A stretch of 64,000 nt of DNA, from NCBI GenBank assembly GCA_949126835.1, contig OX421493.1, forward strand, positions 58,203,898 to 58,267,897, read 5' to 3'. This document shows, piece by piece, positions 25,101 to 37,100 of this stretch; the stretch's first letter is position 1; every line of letters starts with the position of its first letter. This DNA comes from Anisus vortex (lineage: Eukaryota; Mollusca; Gastropoda; Planorbidae). The translations under genes and the position numbers were made by a program. The notes below the pieces were generated by a model. That model had not been told where the DNA came from. It ran no database searches and saw only the letters and a program-made list of their open reading frames with translations.

Positions 25101-28100
25101 TTGAAAAAGTATTTTAAAGATTGGAGATATTTCATTAGTTAGTTCTTTAAGCAGTCTTGCTGGTATTTCATCTGGACCAGAAGCTTTGTTTGCTTTTAAG
25201 TTGGTTAGGAGTTGTTTAATGCCTTTTGTATCTACATTTATATGTCCTATCTCTTCTAGTTTGTTTAAATTTATGAAGATTTCTTTGTCTCCTGGATTTG
25301 AAAAAGATGATGCAAAGTGTGTGTTAAGGATATTAGCTTTGGTTTCATTATCATTATAAGTTTCATTGTTTTGGCCTTTTAGTGGAGCTATGCCTGTAGT
25401 GTCCATTTTTCTTGATTTAATGTAGGACCATACGTTTTTATTATTATCTTTAGAAATTACATTGTTTACATATTCATTTTGCAGCTGTCTGCTTAGTTTC
25501 TGAGTTAAATGTTTAAATTTTAGGTATTTTTTATGTAGTCTAATTGAATTGGTTGCCTTAAACTTTTTGAATATATTTCTTTTTGTTTACACAGTTTCTT
25601 TAGTTTAGTGTTAAACAAACATTTGTTAATTTTATTTGATGTTTGTTTTGTTGGCACAGAGTCAGCCATTATTGCTTTTAAGTTTGTTTTTATGAATTAC
25701 CAAATATCTTCAACTGGACTATTTATATTGTATTTAGTAAGAAAATTGGTTTGGAATTTTATTGCTGCTTGATGTAGTTCTGTTGTGTTACATTTATTCA
25801 AGAGGTAAATTATTCTTTTAGGTTTCTTGTTTATTTGGGTTTTTATTTTGTTATTTACTCTGACAATATCATGATCTGAAAGTCCAGGAATTATTTCATA
25901 ATCTACTACTAGTCCTGGTCTGTTAGTTAAGAATAAATCTAGTATATTATGGTTTCTTTTTGGTTTTTTATTAATTTGATCTAAGTTTATATTTTGGATG
26001 GTATTGATAAATATTTCATTTATTTCTTTTATGTTTTGGTGTTTTTCTGTAGAGTAATTTTTCCAATTTATATCAGGGTGGTTGAAGTCTCCCATTATCC
26101 AAATTATAGAATTTTTATATTTAGTTTCAATACTTGTCAGCTGATTACATAGATCAGTCATGTACTCTGATGTTGAGTTTGGTGGTCTATAAACACTGCC
26201 TACAATTAGTTGTTTAGAATTAGGTCTGCTTATTTTACAAAAGACTGACTCTATGTTATTTTTAGATTCTATTTTAATTTATTCAGCTATTAGAGTAGAT
26301 TTTATGGCTAATAGACTCCTCCATGTCTGTCTCACCTATCTTTCCTAAAAATTTCATAATTATTATTGAATTTCTCTGTGTTGTAAATATCTGGGCTAAG
26401 CCATATTTCGGAGCCTGCAATTATGTCTGGTTCTTCTTTATTTACATGACCAGTATCCACATAGCCTCAAAGACTGGCGGTCATGTGAAAACGGAGCACA
26501 GATCCTTGTTCTCGAGGACTCTGCTCCGGCTAATAGTGTGGAGGCCCCAGCTGCTCTCGGCTGGGGAAGTGGGTCTGAGTGTTATAAGATATCGTCGCTC
26601 TTTGGACGGTTGTAACGCTTGGACAATAGTGGGATTGAGTGTTATAAGATATCGTCGCTCTTTGGACGGTTGTAACGCTTGGTCAATAAAGGGATTGAGT
26701 ATTATAAGATATCGTCGCTCTTTGGACGGTTGTAATACTTGGTCAAGTCTCCTAGCCTCCGCAGTAGTAGGTTATGGTCCAGCGCGATGGAGCTAGTTTC
26801 CAATACTGCAGCATTGCAGCCAGCTGTCCTCTGATGGCTAGCTCAGACATTAGGAGAAAGTCGTGCTAAACGTACCTCAGCGACATTGAGGACAAACACC
26901 AGCAAACGGTTGACTTGACCCTTCATTCTGGGTCCTGCAGGTAGTGCGGCAGAGGCATTGCCGATCGTTTGTTTTGCTACGTGTTTTTAGCCCCCCTGGG
27001 CGATCGCTCCCCCTGGAGCAGACAAAAACATGGCTTGTACAACCGAAACGAATACCCCGAGTCTGGGTATTACTCAGTTGAGCTGCCCCGGTCACTTGCC
27101 AACTCGCGTTGGGGCATTGACCGATAAGTCCGCGACCAACGTGAACTGTCAGTTTCCAGTCTCCATCTCGGATGGAGGAGAACCACGCGGTTCTGAAGTC
27201 TCAGGAAGTGGGACCGCACACATGAGGGTAGAGGTATTGGCTTGTGACCCTTCTAGGGCAGGACTGCCATTGCAGGGGCCCAAGGTGCACACTATCTCTG
27301 TCCGTACGAGAAAAGCAAAGCCTGGAAATCGTGAAAACCCGGTCGCTGCTGTTGCCAAGCAGCAGTCGAAAGTCACCCTCTGCCAAGCGGAGCACAGATC
27401 CGACAAGCCCGACCTAGGAGCTTCGTGTAGCCGGACTGGAGAGGCCCGTTCGCGGGATTCCCAGGTGAAAAGGCAAGACACAATAGGACTCTGTTCCCAG
27501 GATAAGCAGAAAAGCAGCTGCCATTTGCCAGCCAGGAAATGTAGCCGCTCTAGACGGGAGCATTCCTGGAAGACTGGAGGCCAAAGCGGCCTACGTAATG
27601 GCAGTAAAACCAGGGCTGGTGGTACCCTGTGTCCCGGTGTACATGACATACATCCGGGGAATCCCACCTTGGGTGGTCAGGTCAGTCACAATAAGACCAC
27701 GTTCTGCCAATCCCCGACGGTGACTCCTGCGACTAGTGATACGGCGCACAGATCCAACAAGCCCTTAGGGGTTTCGTGTTCCCGGTTTAGGGGTGCTCGT
27801 GCGCAGGTATCCCGAGCTGAGAGGCGTAACACGATAGGACTCTGCTCCCAGCGAAAGCGGAGGAAGCCCGACGGTAGACATGACCTAGGCAAAGGCTCGC
27901 ACCAAAAGAGCGCCCAGCTCCGGGTGATGCACCTGAACGTGTTCGGCCTGATCCCCAAGTCTCTAGAGATCCTAAAACTATTGCATGAGTATGATATTGA
28001 CGTGGCAATGTTCCAGGAGTGCAAATTTGGTAAGAAGAGGGTGGCATCCTTTTCGGGATATACGATCTTCCGATGCACCTGCTGCTTGGGAGGCAGTGGA

Positions 28101-31100
28101 GGGTTGGCAACCCTTGTCCGAAGTTCACTACAAGCTCGATTGGTGAACCGCAGAACGGGCAGTTGCAAGACCGATATCCTAGCCCGGGAGGTGTTGAAGA
28201 ATGAAAAGGCCTATACCCTGACCAACGTCTACAACCCTCCAAAGAAGGATTTGGACCTCACCGTGGAGGAACATCTTTCCCGCACTTGTATCGGCGGTGA
28301 TTTCAATGCGGCTGCACCGGCCTGGGGCTATGCTATCGCCAACAATTCAGGACGACTAGTGGAGGAGCTATGCAACAGCACGACGCTGATCCGATTACAG
28401 GGTACCGATACCCCAGCTACCTTTTTCCACACGGGAAATAACAGTGAATCGAGGCCGGATCTCACGCTCGTGAGTGCTGATCTGGCTGCTAGCACCTCTA
28501 TGGAAGTCTTGGGTGATGTTGGAAGTGATCATTTGCCCGTGTTGGTCACTATCAAAATAGGAAAAGCAAGCAGCGAACCTTCCGGGCCCAGGAAGTGGAT
28601 CTACTCGAAGGCACGATGGGACGAGTACAGAGTGCGCACCGATCGCGCTCTTGAAGAAGTGCTTATCGAGACTGGGCCTATCGACTCAGTGTATGGTACG
28701 ATGGTTAAAGCCATACTAGGGGTTGCCAGAAAGACGATACCAAGGTCACATGAGAAGCGCAAGTTCAGACCGTTTTGGACAAAAGCCCTAGGAGAGTTGG
28801 TCCGCAAAAGGAGGGCTGCTCGCAAGCTCGCGAGCAGGCGGAAGACGGCCGAGAGCCTTCCAGAGTACAACCGTTTAACGGCGGAAGTGAAAGGGGCTAT
28901 CGCGGAGGCAAAGTTGTCGAAATGGACTGATACATGTGCTGGATTGGACCTTGTGGATAGCCGGCAGGCATGGAACCTAATCAACCACCTTGAGCGAGCT
29001 GAGGTAGCTAGCAGAGCACCAGCTTCGTTGGCAAAAGCAGGGGCAGGCCCCATGGTATCGGATACCAAGCGGGCTGAGATGCTCAACCGTCACTTCGTAA
29101 GTGTCGGAAAACTGGGTGGAAGAACGAGTGTGTCTGCTGGACTTGATAAAGTCCGGAAGGCAAACGAACGCCACATGACGGGAGAGGGTGAGGTTAGCAC
29201 ATTCACGGTGCCCTTTACTCGGCAAGAACTGGAGTATGTTTTGAGACGGTGCAAAGCGAAGAAGGCCCCAGGGCTGGATGGGATTAGCAACGAGCTGATC
29301 ACTTGGGGCTGGTGGCAAGGGCAAACTCTTGGAGCTCGTAAACCGAACATGGTCTGAAGGTGTCCTACCGAAACAGTGGAGAGAGGCCTTGGTGGTACCC
29401 ATCTTGAAGAGGAGTAAAGACCCGGGTCAGGCTGAAAGCTACCGACCGATTTCCCTAACATCGTGTGTAGGGAAGGTAGCTGAGAGATTAATCAATAGGA
29501 GGCTTGTGAGGTTCCTAGAGGATAATGGACTGGTTACCCCCACTCAAGCAGGCTTCCGTAGCGGAAGAAGCTCGATGGATCAGGTAACGCTCTTGGTCCA
29601 GAAAATGGCTGACGGGTTTCAGCGGAAAGAGTCTACACTAGCAGTGTTCCTGGATTTTAAACAGGCCTATGACAAGGTCTGGCGGCCGGGGTTGTTGTTG
29701 GAGCTACAGAGGCTAGGAATAGCCTCTAACATGTACAATTGGATCAAAGGGTTTTTATCCCGAAGAACAGTTGCTACTCGTTACGGGAAAGCGGTTTCTC
29801 GGAAGCGCGTCCTGGAGCAAGGATTGCCCCAGGGCTCAGCACTGTCCTGTACATTGTTCCTGGCTTTTAAAAACGACCTGCCGAATTATCTGGGAAGCTC
29901 GTCGCTGCTTTTCGCAGACGATCTTGTGGTCTGGTCGACCGGGAGGGAAGCGCGTGCTCTCGAGCGGGCCCTCCAGCAGGATTTGAACGCAGTAGCCTGT
30001 TACGCCAAGCTTTGGGTTATGGAAGTAAACTGCCTAAAAACAGTTTACTCGCTCTTTACCCTCGGAATCGATATCCTCAAAGAGCCGATCGAGCTGAACA
30101 TTGACGGCCGCGCCCTGGCATGCGACCAGAAGCCGGTCTATCTCGGAGTGACACTGGACCGAAAGCTAACGATGTATGACCATGTGAGGTTAGTCCAAGA
30201 GAAAGCATCTTCTAAGCTGAACATTGTCAAGAGACTGGCCAGTACTGGCTGGGGTGCAAAGGCGAGTGTGTTGAGAAATCTTTACCTAGCAGCGGTAAGA
30301 TCTCAGATCGATTACAGCCTCCCGGTGCAAATCTATGCGTCTGATACTGCTTTGAAGACGTTGGACTCTGTACAAAATCAAGCCCTCAGACTAATATGTG
30401 GAACATTCCGAACCGCCCCGACATCGGCTGTTGAAATCATGGCAAACGTGCCGCCTCTGAATGGGAGAAGGAAAAGGGCCGTTATTACCGCGTACGAGCG
30501 GTATAAGCGGTTGGAGGAAAGTTCCCCCCTCAGGATGCTCGTGGATTCTTGGGTGGGAAGAGCTCGGATCTCAATGCAGTCCTTCATGCACCACGCACTG
30601 AAGCTCAGCGCAGAGATTGGACTGTCGGTCGACCGCATGCCCATGCGGACGGGAGTGGAACCTCCTCCTCACCTATCCTTCAAACTACCAGAGATACGGG
30701 CGAACCTGATGGAAGCAGTCGGACCCAGCGCTTGCCTGACTGAGAGGCGCGCAGCTGCTCTAAGGACGGTACGGGCATACTCGGGATTCGTTGAGGCATA
30801 CACTGATGGGAGCGCGATCAGTGGTACCGAAGCGCGTTCTGGGTATGGTGCTCTTGTGTCGTACCCGAAGGCAGAAGAAAAACGGGCTGAGCTAAGTGGG
30901 CCGTGTGGAGCAATCTGCATCTTTGATGCGGAGATGGAAGCCATCAGAATTGCTGCTGTGGCAATTGGGAAAACGTTCGAAGATACACCAGCTGCTCGTG
31001 CTGATGTAGTTATCTTCATTGATGCACTTTCAGTACTCCAAGCCATCGACGGCTTGGGGACTTGGCCCGATCTGCTTGTCCGACTATTAGCTGCTATTTC

Positions 31101-34100
31101 CGACCTGATCCTCAGGTACGAGGTGAAGGTCATCTTGCAGTGGATTCCAGGTCATGCAGGAGTCCCTGGCAATGAGATAGTGGATGCCTTGGCCAAGAAG
31201 GGATCCCTGACACCCACTCCGGAGGGTCCGTCCACCTTCGCGAGTGCCCGCAGATCAATACGTGAGTGGGAGACAAGACAATGGAATAAGAGTTGGGACG
31301 AGTCTGACAAGGGTCGAGGTGTGTGGCAGCAACGAAAACGACCAAATCGAGCTGATCCGTGGTGGAAGCTCCGCAGGAGAGAACAGGCTACGATAGCCCA
31401 GTTCCGTACAGGGCACTGCCCTATTGGTGCCTATTTCGGACGATTTAGGCCCAATTTCGATTCGCGGTGCCGACACTGCTTTGAAGCAGAAGAGACGGTC
31501 AAGCATTTGCTTTTAGACTGCCCTGCCTTGCAGGAGGAAAGAGTGGATGGGAATGGTCAACAGTTTGCACCATCCCTTTATGGGAACCTGGCTGTGCTAC
31601 GTAGTACAAGTGTGTTTGTCCTCCGAATCCTAAGAGATTAGTCTCGATTCGATCACTCCGGTGAGTGAGGTTTAAAGTCTTTATTTATTAGGATTTCCAA
31701 ATCAGCGGTTTTATTTTTAATGCTTTGGAAGTTTATTGTTAGTGTTTTAAGGTTATGCTGATTAGGGGTTTTATGGTATTTAGTGTTGAAGAGTGTCTTT
31801 TTAATTATTTTAATTGGTGTTGATCTAGGTAAGGGTTTATTTAGGTCTAAGTTATTAACTTCTGAGCTTGTCAAGGTACTGTAGGGGTTAGTGGTGTCCA
31901 GGTCATGAGAATTAAACAGACCTGAACTAAATTGTGGCAACCCACAATGTACACAGTGCCAAGAGGCATCTTTTTTTCCTAGCGCTATATAAACTGGGGT
32001 GGTCATAATATGTAAGCATGAAGCTTGGTACCATTCATCACAGTTGTCACACTGAATGGCTCGTTGTTTTGCTGTGCATGACTTACTGCAAATATTACAC
32101 CTATCTCTAACTGTCTTGACTGGGCCTGGGTTAGATTCAACATCACCAGCTAGGAACAACAACAGTATGATGTGCTTTTGTCTATACCTGCAAATTTTAT
32201 GTTTAAAATGGTTTAGGGTGATTTATTTAAGGGTGATATAAATAATGGTGTTGTCAATAGCTTTAATGTTGTGATGGTTAATTATTATCTGTTTATGGAC
32301 ATTTTCATATTTTGGTAGTTTTAGTGCCCTTACCAGAAATAGGGCTAGGATTAGAACTAATAGTTTCATTTTCTTAATAGGCTACCTAATAGTTTTACTA
32401 TATAACTATATTATTACTATATATATATATTACTATAATATTATTTAATATGTTTTTATTTGTCTAAGGTTTTTTTATTAGGCCTGTGTATTATAATTAG
32501 GCTTATATTCATATATTTAACTACTAGCCTAGACCTAGTCTATTCGTCAGTAGACTGTAGACCTAGGATTTTGTTTAAGGTCCGATTTTGTAAACAGACA
32601 AAATGGCAGACTTAGAAGCGCCTAAATTTTGTGACTAAATAATATTTTAAGCTCGCAATTACGATCAATTATTCTATTTACTACTATTTTAGATACATAT
32701 ATATATATATACCAAATATTAACTTAATTAAGGGTTAGTATAAAGTTTAAATGGTTGTTAGTTATTTGAATATGGAAAATATATAGAAAACTTAGCATGT
32801 GAGATGAAACACGTCTAGCTCGTAGCGCTATTCATAACCGTTGTTCTTCAAATACGCTTTACATTAACCATAAAATAATAAATTATTTAAATAATGTGAA
32901 TAAGTTTCTTTTTTTAAAATGTCAAAGTTATCTGCTTGTTAAATGGTGTTCTGAAGTTCGTTCCACCATAGACGTGCTACGACCCTGCATGGGCGCCCGC
33001 AGAAAATTGTCTAGGTACAAAATTGTACTTTTAAAAAAGATTTACATGATCTTGACCTTGTGAAAATTGATGAAAAAAGAAAAAAAGACATTTTCAAAAG
33101 TAAGTACACATTTATCGAAAATGATTAAATTTGATTTAATACCCATGGAATATGTAATTTCATCATTTAATTAATAATTATAACAATATATCAAACAAGT
33201 TTCCGACAAGTAGGACAGTAGCAACGAATGCTCCCATGTAAAACGTCCCATTTATGGGACAGTAGCTAGTAGCATGCTCAATGATTTTCTTTTTAATAAA
33301 AGTCTTTCTTTTTAAATAAAGTGTATTTTTGTTTAACTTTGATGTTTAGAGTTTTAGTTATTAAAGCTACACTTAAATTTAAGAACTAGATCATAGTCTT
33401 TGGATACGATTTTTATTAAAAATGATTTTTTTTTTTAAATAATTATATTCGCTTTTTGGATAACTTTTTAAAAATATCCATGTAGTTTTTTTGTCTGGAT
33501 TCAAATGGTCTCTTTATCATCACCCATCCCTTAACCCGTGGGTTGGTCTCTGAGAGGACGATTGTTGACTCTAGTGTCATCACTCGCCACTGGTCACGAT
33601 TTTGTGCTGTTGTTTGGGCGCCATTGAAGGACAACCTGGTCCATTTTTTTATATTTTACATTTTACTCCCACCTTTTCTTCTGTCGGCCGCGCAATACTG
33701 TACACATGGGCCTCATCGTGGCGTAGTGTGTAAACCGCCGATACGTTCCCATTAAGAATACACAGCATGGGGGACGGCCCCCGCAGCGGGTCCGAGATCC
33801 ATTGCTCTGCCGAGAGGCCATGGGATACCGGTGGGGAGGAAGCAATGGACGCTGCAACCCGTCTCGAGAACTACCCGGTGCCTGGATGCCTGTACCTATA
33901 GTATAGATCTATAATATCTATTAGAAAAGATTATGGCTCGCTGGGCAGAACACTTCAAATGTGTCCTCAACATGCACTCTACCATCAGCGATGAGGCGAT
34001 CAATCGACTGCCACAGATAGCAATCAATGAGGGAATAGTTGACCCTCCATCAGAGCTGGAAACAAAATAGGGCCGGTGTATTCTTTCTGGCGGCAAGGCT

Positions 34101-37100
34101 CGTGGAGATGACTGCGTTCGTTCAAAAATATATAAATCAGGTGGACACAAACTGGTTGAAAAATTCACGGCCATGTTCTGCAAGATGTGGAAACAAAAAA
34201 AAGTCCCACGGGAATTCCAAGATGCAACCATCATCCACCTCTGCAAGGGCAATCGGCAAGCATGCGATAACCATAGGGGGATGTTGCTTCTGTGCATCGC
34301 TGGCATAATCCATCCTTGCAAGGATACTCTTAAACAGACTTACATCTCACTTCCACCAGGGTCTATTGCCTGAGAGCCAGTGCGGTTTAAATAAGGAGAG
34401 AGGAACAATTGAGATGATCTTCGCTGCCCGCCAAATGCAAGAAAAATGCCAGGAACAACATGTACCTCTCTATGCCACTTTTGTAAACCTGACTAAGGCA
34501 TTTGACACTGTCAACTGCGAGGGACTCTGGAAAATCATGGCCGAATTCGGATGCCCTGTCAACTTCATCGAACTGGTCAGGCAACTTCACGACGGCATGC
34601 AAGACCAGGGCAGCTTTTCAGAACCCTTCCAAGTTACAAACGGCGTAAAGCAGGGATGTGTCTTGGCCCCTACACTCTTTAGCCGCATGTTCTCAGCCAT
34701 GCTTTTGGATGTCTTCAAAGACAGTGATGTAGGGATCAAACTCCGGTACCGCTTTGATGGTAAGCTTTTCATTCTGAGGAGACTACAGGCCAAATCTATG
34801 ACCCGAATTGAGACAATACGGGACTTTTTGTTTGCAAATGACTGCTTTATGATAGCCTACACGGAGGCAGACATGCAGCGCAGTATGGACCTGTTCTCAG
34901 CGGCATGCACTAACTTCGGCTTAACTATCTCAACCAAGAAAACCGAGATTTTGCACCAGCCTGCTACTGGGTGCGGGCACACTGAACCTTCCATCAATGT
35001 AAATTGACTAAAGCTGAATAATGTTGACAGGTTACCATACTTCGGCTTTACTTACTCCCAGTCTGTACATATAGATGATGAAGTAAATCTCAGGATAGCC
35101 AGAGCCGGTGCCTCCTTTGTAAGACTGCGGTCTAATGTTTGGAATCGGAGAGGCATTAAGCTGCAAACCAAACAAAAAGTCTATTCAGCTGCCGTTCTAA
35201 CAATTCTTCAACCTGGACCGAGTATAGCCGTCCCGTCAGGAAGCTAAATCACTTGACACGGGTCAGGTGGCAGGTCAGGGTCCCAGACACTGAGATTCTT
35301 GCGCGGACTGGCATGCCAAGCATGTACACCCAACTGGCAAAAGCCCAGCTCAGATGGGCAGGCCATGTTGTGCACATGCCATAAGTATGACGGCCCCAAA
35401 AAATCTTCTATGGTGATCTAGTCGTAGGAAAGCGATCGCGAGGAGGGCAGAAGAAGAGGTATAAAGACACCCCGAAAATCTGGAAATCTACCCAAACCAT
35501 TGGGAAAACTGGCTGAGGACCGATCCTCTTGGCGAGGCATGACCACCAATGGAGCAGCAGCTCATGAGGAAAAAAAAAGCGAAGGGTCGCAAATGCATAA
35601 CGTCAACTAAGAAAGTCCAGAAAAGACAGCCCCTCTACTGCCGGCCAGTTGGCCTCGCATTCATGCCCCCACTGCGGCAAACGTTTTCGGGCAAGAATAG
35701 GCCTCACCAGCCATCTTCGTACCCATAACCAACTAGAACACTGATAAAGGATGGTCCTCTTCGCAAGCGATGGACAATCATCATCATCACCTATAGTATA
35801 AGACTTGTGCTATCGAGTGAAGGTGGAGGTAGACGGGCGAGCCACCACGATAATGATCCTTAGTGGGAACCACAGTGAACGATCGCTGGGCTGCGGAGAC
35901 CTTGCCCTTTGGTGTGTCGTGGGGTGTGTGAGCCCGGACAGAGCTTGGGAGTGCCCCCTCCCCCCTGAGCTCCAATCAATCGTTTCCTATCGTTCGGTTT
36001 TTCTAAAGAGACCTTATAACTCTGTCGGCGGCTTCAAAGAAATTTAATATTCGCTTTGGATGCTTTTTAAATTTTCTGAGCCAAGAGCAAAATAGAAGCA
36101 AGCTAGGATCAAATATAATAAGTTGACGGTTAATTTTTGTGAAATATTTTTGACACCAGCAGATACTTTGTTTAATTTTGCCGGATTTTTCAATTGTTTT
36201 GCCAGGCAATTTTTTTCTTTTATCATTTTTCGGGCTTAAATTATTAAAACAAATTATCAAAAACTTTTCACGAAAACAAAAAGTCCACACAATTGTCCTA
36301 AACTATCTTAAAATAACTTTTAAACGAATTAGAAATCAACTCAAAGTAGCACTCGTATCGCAAACAGTAAAAACTGGAAACAAAAGTTCAGCTTTATACA
36401 TGTGTCCACTTTCCCTGTGCAGCACAGGCTAGGATGCACAACTTAAGACTATACCTAGAACTCACATCTCCAGGGAGAAGCTAAAACACACATCTACAAG
36501 CGTAAGCTTGGATGTGCGATCGACGGTCCAAATAGTTAGTGCAGCACAGGCTAGGATCACCACTCCAGGCGAAGGTTAGGATGTGCTATCGGCAGTCCAA
36601 ATAGCTAGTGCCGCACTGTGCAGCACTGTGCAGCACAGGCTAGGACGCACCTCTTCAGGCGAAAGCTAGGACTCGCTATCGACAAAACGGTCCCAATAGT
36701 TCACATTTAGTCCGAATTAGCTATCTGAAGGGAAATGCTTGAGATACGCATTGGAATGATTCATGCACGCATCATAGTGTTTAGAGAAACGTGAATGGAG
36801 TAAAAAGTAGAGCATCGGGGGGGGGGGGGAGGGAATGCATCCCCAAAGATAATGATATCGATATGACAATGGAAGGAGTTGCAGTTGTTGCAATTAATTA
36901 TAAATGTTTTAATACAAATGTGTTTGTCTATTTTTTTATAATATTTTTTTTGTATCAATCAATCCGGAGGGGGGAGGCAAGATCCAGGGGGCGGGGTGAA
37001 GTGCTCCTCCCTGCGGGCGCCTATGCGAGCCCGTGAGATCATTCTGCAAATGTATTTCTGGTTTGCTTTTGGTACATTGATTTGATGGTAAGGTCTATTC

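Larger units (their letters stand above)
26445..31677 (+). mobile_element. Nearly full-length I-like (RNase H-bearing) LINE inserted into the CR1 element
   Basis: 5.2 kb flanked by TCTTTATTTA (26435-26444 and 31678-31687), which is CR1 endonuclease sequence on both sides. It has a 5' UTR of about 585 bp with tandem monomers, one long coding region (endonuclease, RT, RNase H, zinc finger) broken by one frame change near 29300-29328, and a 3' UTR of only 36 bp. Its base composition is clearly more GC-rich than the surrounding AT-rich introns. RNase H after RT points to the I superfamily (I, Nimb, Ingi, R1 relatives). The exact clade needs a tree. Confidence 0.92.
23650..32370 (-). mobile_element. 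CR1-like LINE with 2A peptide and PHD finger, split by an I-like LINE
   Basis: Minus-strand non-LTR retrotransposon, about 3.5 kb net, in two pieces: 31678-32370 (5') and 23650-26444 (rest), separated by the I-like LINE. Order: short hydrophobic N-terminus, 2A-like motif, PHD finger, endonuclease (LKTLTINFQSIKNK ... IIWIMGDFNHPDINW ... GLSDHDIV), reverse transcriptase (LDFSKAFDKVHH, SGVPQGTVLGPLLF, FFADDCIIY), then a C-terminal part running to about 23700. Several stops (for example at the 32222 codon and in RT near 24868) and frame changes make it inactive. It is in sense orientation within the host receptor gene's intron. Confidence 0.9.
31678..32370 (-). pseudogene. CR1-like LINE 5' part: hydrophobic start, 2A-like peptide, PHD finger, start of endonuclease
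   Basis: ATG at 32369 starts a hydrophobic segment (MKLLVLILALFLV). An in-frame TAA near 32222 interrupts it. The frame then continues through LLFLAGDVESNPGP, the PHD finger and a linker to LKTLTINFQSIKNKTADLEI, the first strand of the APE endonuclease, where the I-like LINE was inserted. PHD, 2A and endonuclease share one frame, so the 2A lies near the start of a single-ORF polyprotein. Confidence 0.87.
33906..35788 (+). mobile_element. 5'-truncated RTE-like LINE ending in a C2H2 zinc finger, inserted in the SINE-like repeat
   Basis: Flanked by a 12-bp duplication ACCTATAGTATA (33894-33905 and 35789-35800). Coding remnants: ARWAEHFKCVLN (33930 on), ESQCGLNKERGTIEMIFAAR, FVNLTKAFDTVNCEGLW, GVKQGCVLAPTLFS, then FANDC, where the catalytic FADD has become FAND. 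Beyond 35007 it continues with frame changes through RWAGHVVHMP to a C-terminal zinc finger. It ends in ATCATCATCATC. A relative of this tail lies at 40913-41357. Confidence 0.88.

Noticed and set aside
26323..26796. 157-codon ORF before the I-like LINE coding region
   Set aside because: It spans the junction between CR1 and the LINE and the 60-bp monomers; the repeated peptide is only the translation of the monomers.
27149..29461. Minus-strand ORFs of 120-170 codons
   Set aside because: Shadows of the plus-strand LINE coding region, with no motifs of their own.
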